Positions 26,319 through 35,771 of a DNA stretch of 64,000 nt are shown here, piece by piece. The first letter of the stretch is position 1. Every line of letters starts with the position of its first letter. The stretch comes from Ralstonia condita (GTDB lineage: Bacteria; Pseudomonadota; Gammaproteobacteria; Burkholderiales; Burkholderiaceae). The notes beneath the pieces are model-generated. The model saw only the letters and a list, made by a program, of their open reading frames with translations. It ran no database searches and was not told where the DNA came from. The stretch lies in contig NZ_CATYWO010000006.1 of NCBI RefSeq assembly GCF_958405655.1, forward strand, positions 62,001 to 126,000, read 5' to 3'. Made by a program: the position numbers and the translations under genes.

Positions 26319-26645
26319 TTACAGGTGGCTATCCAGGAATGCGGTCAGTTGCGACTTGGACAGCGCGCCGACCTTCTGGGCAGCCACGGCACCGTTCTTG
26401 AACAGGATCAGCGTCGGGATACCGCGGATGCCGAACTTGGCGGGCACGCCCTGGTTTTCATCGACGTTGATCTTGGCGATTTGCACCTTGTCGCTGTAAT
26501 CCTTGGAAACTTCATCCAGGATCGGGGCGATCATTTTGCACGGGCCGCACCATTCGGCCCAGAAATCGACGAGCACGGGTTTATCGGACTTGAGTACGTC
26601 GGCCTCGAAGGACGCGTCGCTCACATATTTGATCTGTTCGCTCAT
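26319..26645 (-). CDS. trxA: Thioredoxin 1
   Basis: 108 residues. The redox site WCGPCK is near residue 33, in FWAEWCGPCKMIAPILDE, and the conserved cis-Pro is in GIRGIPTLILF. It reduces disulfides of ribonucleotide reductase, PAPS reductase and others. ATG at 26645 matches the family; the frame is open 17 codons upstream. It precedes rho by about 190 bp on the same strand, the usual trxA-rho order. Confidence 0.97.
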   Translation of the reverse strand: MSEQIKYVSDASFEADVLKSDKPVLVDFWAEWCGPCKMIAPILDEVSKDYSDKVQIAKINVDENQGVPAKFGIRGIPTLILFKNGAVAAQKVGALSKSQLTAFLDSHL

Positions 26646-26848
26646 GGCGGGAACCTCTGTTTTTTCGTAAAAGCTGGCGACGTGCGCCGAACCCATACAT
26701 TACACGATTACGCGAACCGGCGTGTATTGGGGCCACTGTCAGTGCGGGTGCTGCTGATATAGTACCGGCGCCTTCCTTTTCAACTGTTGATTGTCGCTAT
26801 CACGGTGATAGCCGCGACTGCAGTTTGTCGTCACCTGTTTTCCGCCGC

Positions 26849-29701
26849 ATGCAGACGCTTGCCTTCGCGCCCGGCCCAGCATTCCTCTCCCGTGCCGCAG
26901 ATGCCACGTGGCGCTTTCTTGACGCGCATGCACGATCGGCCGGCGCAGGCACCGTCGTCGTGCCGACCGCCGCGCAGATTCCTGGTGTACGGACCGCTCT
27001 GCACGACAGCGCGCAAGCGTCGGGCACGCCGCGTCTGTTGCCCCGCATCGTGACGCTGGGTCACTGGCTGCTGGACCTGCCACCCGAGCCGGGTCTGCCC
27101 GCTGCACGCACGACGCTCGCGCGGCTGCTCGCGGTGCAACAGGCACTCAAGACGCAGGCTTGGCTGCGGGAAGCGCTTGGTGCCCAGGACGATGCGGCGT
27201 TGTGGGGGGTGGCGCAGGTGCTCGTGACCGTGTCCGATGAACTGTCGCAACGCTGGCTTTCGCTGGATGCCGCGGATAGCGAAGCCGAAGGGCGACAGGA
27301 TCAGTTGGAGCGCGCACTGGCCCAGGCGCTGGAGCAGACCTACGCGCAGTTGTCCGAGCGCTTCCTGGGCACCGAGTCGCGCATCGTGCTCACATTCTGG
27401 CGTCTGCTGTCGGGCGCGGCCGATCCGATCCCGATGCGATTGCGCGCCATGCGGCGGCTGCTCGACGCGTTGGATGGACCGATCGCATGGATGAACCCGA
27501 CCGACGCGGATGGCGTCGAGCGCGATTTCCTCGAGCGTGCGTCCGAACGGGTGCCGGTGCTCGTCATCGGTTACGACTGGAATACACCGGATCGGTCGTC
27601 CGCAACGGCATCGGCGCCGCCGGTCACGCACGCGGATTTTCGTCATCTGCTGCTGCATGCCTGGCCAGAATGCGCGACGACGGCCCCGGCTGAGGACGGC
27701 GACTCCGACGCGGGGCTCCCGGGGCCCGCTCTTCGCATTGCAGGCGCAGCCCGCTTCGAGGACGAAGCCGCCTTCGCCGCGCACACACTCGTGGATTGGC
27801 TGAACGCTGGGCGCCGGTCTTTGGCGCTGGTGGCGCAGGACCGCATTGTCGCCCGGCGCGTGCGGGCGTTGCTCGCGCGCGTGAACGTCCCGGTGCGGGA
27901 TGAGACCGGCTGGAAGCTGTCGACCACGCGCGCCGCAGCCGCCCTGATGCGCTGGCTGGACGTGGTGCAGGGCGATGGCGATACCGCGGCGCTGCTCGAC
28001 TTCGTCAAGAGTCCCTTTTGCCTGCGTGATGCCGAGGCCGGTGCCGCCACGCCCGCGTGGGTCGCTGAGTTGGAGCGTCGCGTGCGCCGACATAACGTCA
28101 CCGGCGGATGGGGGCGCTTGCGGCGTCTGGTGGCTGATCGCCCCGCTGACGACGCCGATGGCGAACCATCGGTCAACCGGTTGGCTGATCGTCTTGGCGT
28201 GCTGGCTGACGAGGCTGCCTTGTGGCGCCGCGCCGGCAATGCATCGCTCGAAGCGTGGGTGACCCTGCTGGCGGGCACCCTCGACCGCTTCCATATGCGC
28301 ACCGGCCTGCAGCATGACGATGCTGGCCGGCAACTGCTTGATTGGATCGACCGCTTGCGCATGTCGGTGCATGGCTCCACCGATGCTGGAGCGCGCTTCT
28401 CGCTTGCTGAATGGCGTGCGTTGCTCTCGATGCTGCTCGACTCCGCCGTCTTCAGTGAGCCGTCCCCGCCCGCCGACCGCCGTGTGGTGATCCTGCCGCT
28501 GAACGGCGCGCGCATGCGCCGTTTCGATGGCGTGGTGGTGGTCGGTTGTGATGATGCGCAACTGCCCTCCGCGCAACCGGAGTGGTTGTTCTTCTCCAAC
28601 GACGTGCGCCGTGAGTTGGGCCTGCCAGACCGTGCACAGCGATTTGCCCAGCAGGCGCGCGACCTGGCGGAAGTTCTGCTCAATCAGCCCGAGGTCGTAC
28701 TGACGTGGCAGCGTCATGGCGGGCGCGGCGAGCCGCATCGTCTGTCCGGCTGGCTCGAGCGTCTGCAGCGCCGCCTCGCAGCGAGCGGCATGCGCATCGA
28801 TACGCAGGTCGTTTTACCGAGCCTGCAGACCACCACCCGCCCGATCGACATGCCTGCGCCAACTGCGCCAACGCTCGTACCCTCTACGCTGAGCGCTGCC
28901 GCCTACAACAGCCTGCGTCGCTGCCCATATCAGTTCTTTGTGGGCCGCATGCTTCGGCTCGGAGAGTTGGAGGAGGTGTCGGACGAACTGGAAAAGCGCG
29001 ACATCGGCGAGATCCTGCACGCGATCCTGCATCGCTTCCACCGGCAGTTGCAGGAGGCGCCCACACACGACCACAACGATCGCCAGGGCACCCTGCAAGC
29101 CATCACCGACGAACACTTTGGCCCGCTGCTGGCGGAGGACGGCAACGCGCTGCGTTTCTATCGCCGCTGGCTGGCCGTGATGCCCTCTTACCTGGCGTGG
29201 CAGGCCGCACGCGAAGCCGAGGGGTGGCGCTTCGAGGCGGGAGAAGTCGATGTCGATACGTCGATCATGCTGCCGGGCGAGCGCCCGCTGCGCTTGCGTG
29301 GTCGCATCGATCGCGTTGACGCGCATGGTGAACACGGTGTCGCGGTGCTGGATTACAAGACGCAATCGCCCATGGCGCTGGCGCGCCGTGCCAAGACGCC
29401 GTTCGAGGATTGCCAACTGCCGTTCTACGGTGTGCTTGACGCCCGCGCTCGCGCGGGCGGCTGGGTCTCGCTCGACGGCGAAGCGCGAGGCGACAAGCGC
29501 GACGTGGCGTTGGCCGATTTCACGCAAGTCGTCGACTGGCTGATCGAACAGATGCAGAAAGACATGACCGCCCTGGCCGCTGGCGCACCACTGCCAGCGT
29601 TTGGCGATGAATCGGCGTGCCGTTACTGTGCGGCGCGCGGCCTGTGCCGCAAGGGATACTGGACCGAAGGCGCCCCACGTGAGCCGGGGAGCGAAGCATG
29701 A
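26849..29701 (+). CDS. addB: AddB-like subunit: inactivated helicase with PD-(D/E)XK nuclease domain
   Basis: About 950 residues. The N-terminal part has helicase-like segments (VVVPTAAQIPG, RIVTLGHWLLDLP) but no Walker A, so it is an inactivated superfamily I helicase. The C-terminal nuclease has RGRIDRVDAHG and VAVLDYKTQ, the Asp and Asp-x-Lys residues of a RecB-type active site. Four cysteines fit the AddB 4Fe-4S staple: Cys692 in RRCPYQFF and Cys924, 927 and 933 in CRYCAARGLC. With the next gene it should process double-strand breaks for recombination. The start is uncertain (ATG 26849, or TTG 26825). Its stop overlaps the next start (ATGA). Confidence 0.82.
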   Translation: MQTLAFAPGPAFLSRAADATWRFLDAHARSAGAGTVVVPTAAQIPGVRTALHDSAQASGTPRLLPRIVTLGHWLLDLPPEPGLPAARTTLARLLAVQQALKTQAWLREALGAQDDAALWGVAQVLVTVSDELSQRWLSLDAADSEAEGRQDQLERALAQALEQTYAQLSERFLGTESRIVLTFWRLLSGAADPIPMRLRAMRRLLDALDGPIAWMNPTDADGVERDFLERASERVPVLVIGYDWNTPDRSSATASAPPVTHADFRHLLLHAWPECATTAPAEDGDSDAGLPGPALRIAGAARFEDEAAFAAHTLVDWLNAGRRSLALVAQDRIVARRVRALLARVNVPVRDETGWKLSTTRAAAALMRWLDVVQGDGDTAALLDFVKSPFCLRDAEAGAATPAWVAELERRVRRHNVTGGWGRLRRLVADRPADDADGEPSVNRLADRLGVLADEAALWRRAGNASLEAWVTLLAGTLDRFHMRTGLQHDDAGRQLLDWIDRLRMSVHGSTDAGARFSLAEWRALLSMLLDSAVFSEPSPPADRRVVILPLNGARMRRFDGVVVVGCDDAQLPSAQPEWLFFSNDVRRELGLPDRAQRFAQQARDLAEVLLNQPEVVLTWQRHGGRGEPHRLSGWLERLQRRLAASGMRIDTQVVLPSLQTTTRPIDMPAPTAPTLVPSTLSAAAYNSLRRCPYQFFVGRMLRLGELEEVSDELEKRDIGEILHAILHRFHRQLQEAPTHDHNDRQGTLQAITDEHFGPLLAEDGNALRFYRRWLAVMPSYLAWQAAREAEGWRFEAGEVDVDTSIMLPGERPLRLRGRIDRVDAHGEHGVAVLDYKTQSPMALARRAKTPFEDCQLPFYGVLDARARAGGWVSLDGEARGDKRDVALADFTQVVDWLIEQMQKDMTALAAGAPLPAFGDESACRYCAARGLCRKGYWTEGAPREPGSEA

Positions 29702-32700
29702 GCGACCACGCGTACGAGCGCGACGGCGTCGCTGTCTCGCCAGAGGCCTTTTCGCGCGCGGCGTGCGATCCGCTGCGCTCTGTCGTGGTCGAGGCCTGCG
29801 CCGGCAGCGGCAAGACGTGGCTGCTGGTCACGCGCATGCTGCGTTTGCTGCTGGCTGGTGCGGCGCCAGCGGACATTCTTGCCATCACGTTCACACGCAA
29901 GGCTGCGGAGGAGATGCGGCAGCGCCTGCTCGACATTCTGGCGCAACTGGCAGGCGCGGACGACGAGGGTGTGGTGCGGGAACTCGTCGCGCGCACCGTC
30001 GATCCGCACGAGGCGCACAGCATGATCGAAACGGCGCGCGGACTGTATGCGCGCGTGCTGGAGTCGCCGTCACGCATGGCAATCGACACGTTCCACGGCT
30101 GGTTCGGGTCGTTGCTGCGCGGCGCGCCGCTGTCGTCCGGTGTGCCCCAGGGGGCGTCGTTGCGCGAGGACGCCGGACGCCTGCGTCGCGAGGCCTGGGC
30201 GCCGTTCTGGCGCGGCCTGCTGGCCGAGAACCAGGCGGGGCTGCGCGCAGCGTACGAGACGCTTGCCGATCTGGTTGGCGATTTTCAGGCTGGACGGTTC
30301 CTTGATGCCATGTTCCATCAACGCAGCGACTGGTGGGCCTATAAAGGGCAGGCGGGCGCGGAGCCGCTCGGGCCGCTCGATGCACTGCTGGGTGACGATG
30401 CCACCGTCGACCCGTTGATTGAAGCGTTGCAGGATGAGGCGCTGCTGTCCGGCATGCTGCGAGTTGCGAGCTTGCTGGGGCAGGGCGGCGCCACCGAGAG
30501 CAAACGCGCCGTGCAGATCGAATCCGCAGTGACGGCAGCGCGCGCGATTGACGTCTTCGATAAAGCAGCACGCGCGCAGGCGTTCGACGCCTTGTTCGCC
30601 GCGTTCTACACCCAGGCCGGCAAGGCCCGCGCCTGCAAGCCGACGAAGGCCCTGATCAAAGGCATTGGCGAGGATCAAGCCCAGCGCTTGGTCGGACAGC
30701 ACGCCGCCCTGTGCGAAGCGCTGACCGTGTATCAGGGGCGCCGCCAGGAAGCGCGCGTGCGTGCCGTCAATGCCGCCCTCTTCACGCTGGGCGACGCGCT
30801 GATCGAGCGCTACCAGGCCTACAAGCGGCAGGCGCGTGCGATGGACTTTACCGATCTCGAGTGGGAGGCCGCCCGCCTGATGCAGGAGGAGGATACGGCC
30901 GCGTATCTGCAGGTCCGGCTGGATGCGCGCTACAAGCACCTGCTGCTCGACGAGTTTCAGGACACCAACCCGATGCAGTGGCGCATCCTGCAAGGCTGGT
31001 TGCGCGGATACGAGGGCACAGGCACCCGGCCAAGCGTCTTTCTGGTTGGCGACCCGAAGCAATCCATCTATCGTTTTCGCCGGGCGGACGCGCGGCTGTT
31101 CGATGCCGCACGCGAGATGCTCGTCTCGGAATTTGGCGCCACCGTCCTGCGCACGAACCGTACGCGGCGCAATGCGCCAGCGGTACTTGAGTGGGTGAAT
31201 GCGGTGTTCATGCAGGCGCGTGCGCGCGGCGATTACCCGATCTACGCCGAGCAAAGCACTGCGGTGGAGGCGCCGGTCGGGCAGGCATTGTTGCTTCCGC
31301 TGGTGCCGGTGCCCGAGGTGGCGCAGGCCGGTGAGTCCACGCCGCGCGACACGCTGACCGAGTCGCGTGAAGAGGTGGGTGACTCCCAGCGTTACGAAGA
31401 GGGCCGTCAGGTTGCGGCCAGCCTGCTCGCTTTGCATGCGACCGAATGCGTTCGCGAGAACGGTGCCGAGCGCCCGGTCCGCTGGAGCGATTTTCAGTTG
31501 CTCGTGCGTCGCAAGCGCTATCTTGCCGATTACGAGCGCGCGCTCCGCGACGCAGGCGTGCCGTATGTGAGTCCGCGCCGTGGCGGTTTGCTCGCCACGC
31601 TGGAGGCGCTCGATTTGTGTGCGCTGCTGGATTTCCTGATGACGCCACAGGCGGATCTGCCGCTCGCGCACGTGCTGCGCAGCCCGATCTTCGCGGTCTC
31701 CAACGATGATCTGATCGCGATTGCGCAGTCCGGCGAAGGCCCGTTCGCGCCGACATGGTGGGAGCGGCTGAGTGCGCAGGCCGGTCACGCCGACGCGTCG
31801 CATGCGTTGCGCCACGCGCATCGCATGCTGTCGCGTTGGCTGGCGGCGGCGCCGACGCTGCCCGTGCATGACCTGCTCGACCACATTGTCTACACCGGTG
31901 AGCTCAAGCGCCGGTATGCCGAGTGTGCCCCTGCCGCCAACCGGGAGCAGGTGCTTGCCAATCTGGATGCCTTCCTGAAGCTCGCGCTCGACCTGGATGG
32001 CGGCCGCTATCCGAGCCTGCCGAAGTTCATGGCCGAACTGCGCGCCATCCGCCAGGGCGATGACGATGAAAGCCCCGACGAAGGCATGCAAGCCGACACC
32101 GCCGAGGCGCCCGATGCCATCGATGCCGAAGTCGTCAGCGACGGCCTGGACGCCGTGCAGATCCTGACCGTGCATGCCTCAAAAGGATTGGAGGCGCCCT
32201 TCGTGGTGCTGCTCGACAGCCATCACAGCGACCCCCGGGCTGATAACGCCGGCATCCTCATCGACTGGCCCCCGGGCGCGGCGGCGCCCACGCACTTCTC
32301 TGCATTTGGCAAGGCAGCAGAACGGGGCCGCGCGCGCAATCCGCTGTTCGAGCAGGAGGGCTTTCTTGCCGAGCGAGAGAATTGGAACCTGCTGTACGTG
32401 GCGATGACGCGGGCCCGGCAGGCGCTGATCGTTTCCGGCGTTGCCAACCGGCGGGATGCGTCGGCCGCTCAATCTGTCGACGAAGGCGATGGGCCCGAGG
32501 TGGATGGCACCGCAAGCTGGTACACGCTGTTGGCCGCCGCCGGAGTGGCCTCGCCCGCGCCTGTGCAGGATGCCCCGGGGGCAGCGCATCGTCTGGCCGC
32601 ACAAGCCGCGACGGTTTCCTACCACGACTTCCGCTCGCCACTGACAGTGACCGTGCGCGTGGGCGGCGCGGTCGTCCAGGCTGAGGGTGCGGATGCCGTG

Positions 32701-33219
32701 TTCGATCAAGGTGCGGTCGCCCAAGGCGAGCTCCTGCACGCTGTGCTGGAGCGTCTGACGCGCCGCGGCCGTCCCGAGTGTGCGCCCGACGCTGACGCCA
32801 TTGCCCGCTGGTTTGGCGCGACGGGGACGACGCAGGCAGAAGCCAGCCGTGTGGCGGAGGCCGTCCATCGCATGCTGGCGTCCGAGGTGCTGGCCCATGT
32901 GTTCGACCCCGCACGCTTCGATGCGGCGCATAACGAGATCGAACTGTTCAGCCCGGAGGGCGCGCTGCTGCGCATCGATCGTTTGATCGAGCGCGGTAAC
33001 GAAGTGCTCGTCGTGGATTACAAGCTGCGGCTGCTGCCAGTCGAGCGCGCAGCCTATGCCGATCAGTTGCGCAGCTACGTCGCGGCCGTCAAGCCGATGT
33101 ATCCCGGGCGCGCAGTGCGCGCCGGCGTGGCCACTGCACAGGGCGAATGGATCGATCTGGAGGCGCTGCCCGGGCCGGCAAGCCCGTCACGCGAGAGCAC
33201 GCAAGGCGCGTTGTTCTGA
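29698..33219 (+). CDS. addA: AddA-like UvrD-family helicase-nuclease
   Basis: 1173 residues. Walker A is AGSGKT in VEACAGSGKTWLL near residue 43. The Walker B region LLLDEFQDTNPMQW is near 417, and the Arg finger region follows in GDPKQSIYRFRRAD. Motif V/VI elements are HASKGLEAPFVVL (about 825) and YVAMTRARQALIV. The C-terminal nuclease has EVLVVDYKL near 1105. The protein belongs to the ATP-dependent exonuclease V beta/AddA group, the active helicase partner of the preceding gene. Coupled translation through ATGA 29698-29701 indicates a two-subunit complex. No recC or recD homologue is present here. Confidence 0.86.
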   Translation: MSDHAYERDGVAVSPEAFSRAACDPLRSVVVEACAGSGKTWLLVTRMLRLLLAGAAPADILAITFTRKAAEEMRQRLLDILAQLAGADDEGVVRELVARTVDPHEAHSMIETARGLYARVLESPSRMAIDTFHGWFGSLLRGAPLSSGVPQGASLREDAGRLRREAWAPFWRGLLAENQAGLRAAYETLADLVGDFQAGRFLDAMFHQRSDWWAYKGQAGAEPLGPLDALLGDDATVDPLIEALQDEALLSGMLRVASLLGQGGATESKRAVQIESAVTAARAIDVFDKAARAQAFDALFAAFYTQAGKARACKPTKALIKGIGEDQAQRLVGQHAALCEALTVYQGRRQEARVRAVNAALFTLGDALIERYQAYKRQARAMDFTDLEWEAARLMQEEDTAAYLQVRLDARYKHLLLDEFQDTNPMQWRILQGWLRGYEGTGTRPSVFLVGDPKQSIYRFRRADARLFDAAREMLVSEFGATVLRTNRTRRNAPAVLEWVNAVFMQARARGDYPIYAEQSTAVEAPVGQALLLPLVPVPEVAQAGESTPRDTLTESREEVGDSQRYEEGRQVAASLLALHATECVRENGAERPVRWSDFQLLVRRKRYLADYERALRDAGVPYVSPRRGGLLATLEALDLCALLDFLMTPQADLPLAHVLRSPIFAVSNDDLIAIAQSGEGPFAPTWWERLSAQAGHADASHALRHAHRMLSRWLAAAPTLPVHDLLDHIVYTGELKRRYAECAPAANREQVLANLDAFLKLALDLDGGRYPSLPKFMAELRAIRQGDDDESPDEGMQADTAEAPDAIDAEVVSDGLDAVQILTVHASKGLEAPFVVLLDSHHSDPRADNAGILIDWPPGAAAPTHFSAFGKAAERGRARNPLFEQEGFLAERENWNLLYVAMTRARQALIVSGVANRRDASAAQSVDEGDGPEVDGTASWYTLLAAAGVASPAPVQDAPGAAHRLAAQAATVSYHDFRSPLTVTVRVGGAVVQAEGADAVFDQGAVAQGELLHAVLERLTRRGRPECAPDADAIARWFGATGTTQAEASRVAEAVHRMLASEVLAHVFDPARFDAAHNEIELFSPEGALLRIDRLIERGNEVLVVDYKLRLLPVERAAYADQLRSYVAAVKPMYPGRAVRAGVATAQGEWIDLEALPGPASPSRESTQGALF

Positions 33220-33265
33220 CGCGGGCTGCAAAGGCAAAGCGGGGAGAGGACGGAATAAAAGGAAG

Positions 33266-33368
33266 TGGGGGACGAGCCTGACCCTCGGCACTGGCGGAAA
33301 ACGGCTGTGGCTGCTTCGTTCCCGACCTGACCAGGTTGACCGCGCCACCATGCGAGGAGGCCCGTCCG
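33266..33368 (-). ncRNA. ffs: 4.5S signal recognition particle RNA
   Basis: The minus strand carries the SRP RNA core GGTCAGGTCGGGAACGAAGC followed by AGCC, the conserved Ffh-binding loop. Ends pair perfectly: GGACGGGCCT (5' end, 33367-33358) with AGGCTCGTCC (33279-33270), including one G-U. The size of about 103 nt is right for a small bacterial SRP RNA without an Alu domain. It binds Ffh and FtsY for co-translational membrane targeting. On the same strand a -10 box TACAAT (33380-33375) lies 7 nt upstream of the predicted 5' end. It is transcribed divergently from dnaX. Confidence 0.95.
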
Positions 33369-33374
33369 ACCGGC

Positions 33375-33380
33375 ATTGTA
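33375..33380 (-). promoter_or_regulatory. -10 box of ffs
   Basis: TACAAT on the minus strand within GGTTACAATGCC, 7 nt before the predicted RNA start. The -35 is weak. Confidence 0.55.
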
Positions 33381-33479
33381 ACCGACTCCCACGTCCCCAC
33401 CTGAATATCCTTGCAATTCGCTCGACGCGCACGGCGTTTCAACCGTCGGAAAGCGCGTCGGAAATCCACCTCGCTTTGC

Positions 33480-33485
33480 TACAAT
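33480..33485 (+). promoter_or_regulatory. -10 box immediately before dnaX
   Basis: TACAAT at 33480-33485 is separated from the dnaX ATG (33493) by only 7 nt, and there is no Shine-Dalgarno. If used, it would give a leaderless mRNA. Confidence 0.45.
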
Positions 33486-33492
33486 CCGCCGC

Positions 33493-35682
33493 ATGAGTTA
33501 TCAAGTGCTCGCCCGCAAGTGGCGCCCTCGCGATTTCACCACGCTGGTCGGTCAGGAACACGTGGTGAAAGCGCTCACGCATGCGCTCGAACAGCAGCGC
33601 CTGCACCACGCATACCTGTTCACGGGTACGCGCGGTGTCGGCAAGACGACGCTGTCGCGCATCCTTGCCAAATCGCTCAATTGCGTCGGCGCGGACGGGC
33701 AGGGCGGCATTACCGCGCAGCCGTGCGGCGTGTGCCGCGCCTGTACCGAGATCGATGCCGGGCGCTTTGTCGATTACATCGAGATGGATGCCGCCTCCAA
33801 CCGCGGCGTCGACGAGATGGCGCAGTTGCTGGACCGCGCGGTCTACGCGCCAACCAGCGGCCGCTTCAAGGTCTACATGATCGACGAAGTGCACATGCTG
33901 ACCAACCACGCCTTCAACGCGATGCTGAAGACGCTGGAAGAGCCGCCCGAGCACGTCAAGTTCATCCTCGCGACCACCGATCCGCAGAAGATTCCGGTGA
34001 CGGTGCTGTCGCGCTGCCTGCAGTTCAACCTCAAGCAGATGCCGCCGGGGCACATCGTGTCGCACCTGGACCGCATCCTTGGCGAAGAGGGCATCGCCCA
34101 CGAGCCGAATGCGTTGCGTCTGCTGGCGGCTGCCGCGCAAGGTTCGATGCGCGATGCGCTGTCGCTCACCGATCAGGCGATTGCCTACAGCGCCGGCGAA
34201 GTGAGCGAAGCTGCCGTACGCGGCATGCTTGGCGCGATCGATCAGAGCTACCTCGTGCGCCTGCTCGATGCGCTGGCCGATGAGAATGGCGCGGCGCTTG
34301 TCGAGATCGCTGACGAGATGGCCGGGCGCAGTCTGAGCTTCTCGGGCGCGCTGCAGGATCTTGCATCCCTGTTGCAGAAGATTGCGCTGGCGCAGGTCGT
34401 GCCTGCTGCCGTGCAGGACGACTGGCCCGAGGCCGACGATGTGCGCCGCCTTGCCGAGCGCTTCGATGCGCAGTCGGTGCAACTGTTCTACCAGTTTGCC
34501 AACCTGGGCCGGAACGAACTGGCGCTTGCGCCGGATGAATACGCCGGCTTCACGATGACGCTGCTGCGCATGCTGGCGTTCCAGCCCGGACAGTCGGGCG
34601 GGGACACGCCAGGGCCTTCGGGTGGTGGCAAGCGGACTGTGTCATCGACGAGTGCGGCGGCAGCGCCGGCCCGTCCGGTTATCGCGGCGGCCTCGCCTGC
34701 CCCTGACGCGGCGCCCGTCGCGCAAGCTTCGCCGGCAGTGCGTGCGGAGCCGGTGGCGGAGGCCCCACGCGCGACATATCAGGTGAGCCCACAGGTACCG
34801 GCACCAGCGGCGACCGCTCCGGCAGCGCCAACAGCTGCAGCGCCAGCACGACGGTCGCCGGCCATGGAAGCGTTGGCGGCTGCACGTCAGGCATCGAGCC
34901 GGGGTCGGAACGGTGCGGCTGCGCCTGTTGCCGCGCCGGCTGAAGCACCTGCGTCGCCGGCGCGCCCGACAGGCGTGGGCCCGCGCCCGAACGCGGCCGC
35001 GGCGCCTGCGTCGCCGGCACCACGCCGTGAGCCGCCTGCTGCAAGGCCTGCGCCGTCAGACGACTCCGGTCCGCCGCCATGGGATGCAATGCCCGGCGAG
35101 TTCGCTTCGCCCTCGCTCGACGAAATCGACGCAGCGTTTGCTGGCTGGGATGCGGCTTCGACGACGCGAACGGAAACTCCTGCGCCGGCCGCGCCGCCTG
35201 CACAGATTGAGGCACCGGCGGCTGTCTCCGCGCCAGCCAAGGAAGCCGCGTCCGAACCGGAAGCGGCTGCCACGCGGCCTGATCTGAGCGCCAGTGGTCT
35301 GGCAACGTTCGACGGTGACTGGCCCTCCTTGGCCGCGCGCTTGCCGCTGCGGGGCCTGGCACAGCAGCTTGCCTACCAGAGTGAACTGACAGCCGTGGAT
35401 GGCCTTACCGTGCGTTTGCGCGTACCGCTGCCGGCTCTCACCGAGGCGGGCGTCGTCGAGCGACTGGAAGCCGCGCTGACTGATCACTTCGGCACGCCGG
35501 TGCGTGTGGCCTGCGATATCGGCGCAGCGCGCGCCACTGCCGCAGCGGTAGATGCCGAGCAACGTGCCAAGCGCCAGCGCGATGCCGAAGACGCCATCGC
35601 GGCGAATCCGTTCGTGCAGGCGCTGATCCGGGATTTTGCCGCGCAGGTGGTGCCGGGCTCGATCCAACCGCACGCGCACTGA
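33493..35682 (+). CDS. dnaX: DNA polymerase III subunits gamma/tau
   Basis: 729 residues. It is the clamp-loader ATPase and tau organiser of the replisome. The N-terminal AAA+ region begins MSYQVLARKWRPRDFTTLVGQ, has Walker A GTRGVGKTT (about 45-53), the zinc-binding CGVCRAC, Walker B YMIDEVHML and sensor SRCLQFNL. Domain III ends near residue 370. A long Ala/Pro-rich linker (about 370-600) leads to a C-terminal domain ending NPFVQALIRDFAAQVVPGSI. No A-rich slippery heptamer is visible at the domain III/IV boundary, so gamma made by E. coli-type frameshifting is not supported. Confidence 0.96.
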   Translation: MSYQVLARKWRPRDFTTLVGQEHVVKALTHALEQQRLHHAYLFTGTRGVGKTTLSRILAKSLNCVGADGQGGITAQPCGVCRACTEIDAGRFVDYIEMDAASNRGVDEMAQLLDRAVYAPTSGRFKVYMIDEVHMLTNHAFNAMLKTLEEPPEHVKFILATTDPQKIPVTVLSRCLQFNLKQMPPGHIVSHLDRILGEEGIAHEPNALRLLAAAAQGSMRDALSLTDQAIAYSAGEVSEAAVRGMLGAIDQSYLVRLLDALADENGAALVEIADEMAGRSLSFSGALQDLASLLQKIALAQVVPAAVQDDWPEADDVRRLAERFDAQSVQLFYQFANLGRNELALAPDEYAGFTMTLLRMLAFQPGQSGGDTPGPSGGGKRTVSSTSAAAAPARPVIAAASPAPDAAPVAQASPAVRAEPVAEAPRATYQVSPQVPAPAATAPAAPTAAAPARRSPAMEALAAARQASSRGRNGAAAPVAAPAEAPASPARPTGVGPRPNAAAAPASPAPRREPPAARPAPSDDSGPPPWDAMPGEFASPSLDEIDAAFAGWDAASTTRTETPAPAAPPAQIEAPAAVSAPAKEAASEPEAAATRPDLSASGLATFDGDWPSLAARLPLRGLAQQLAYQSELTAVDGLTVRLRVPLPALTEAGVVERLEAALTDHFGTPVRVACDIGAARATAAAVDAEQRAKRQRDAEDAIAANPFVQALIRDFAAQVVPGSIQPHAH

Positions 35683-35771
35683 ACCATATTCCTCAGGACC
35701 CCAATGACTGATTGCCGGCGCGCCCTTATTAGCGGCGCGCCTCGTATGACCCATTTCAAGGAGCAGCGAAC

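Noticed and set aside
26831..28738. Minus-strand open frame of 635 codons opposite addB
   Set aside because: Shadow composition and no domain; the plus strand carries nuclease and Fe-S motifs with coupling to addA.
30070..32175. Long minus-strand open frame of 701 codons opposite addA
   Set aside because: Composition is typical of an antisense shadow in GC-rich DNA (rich in His, Arg, Gly, Gln), and the opposite strand holds clear helicase motifs.
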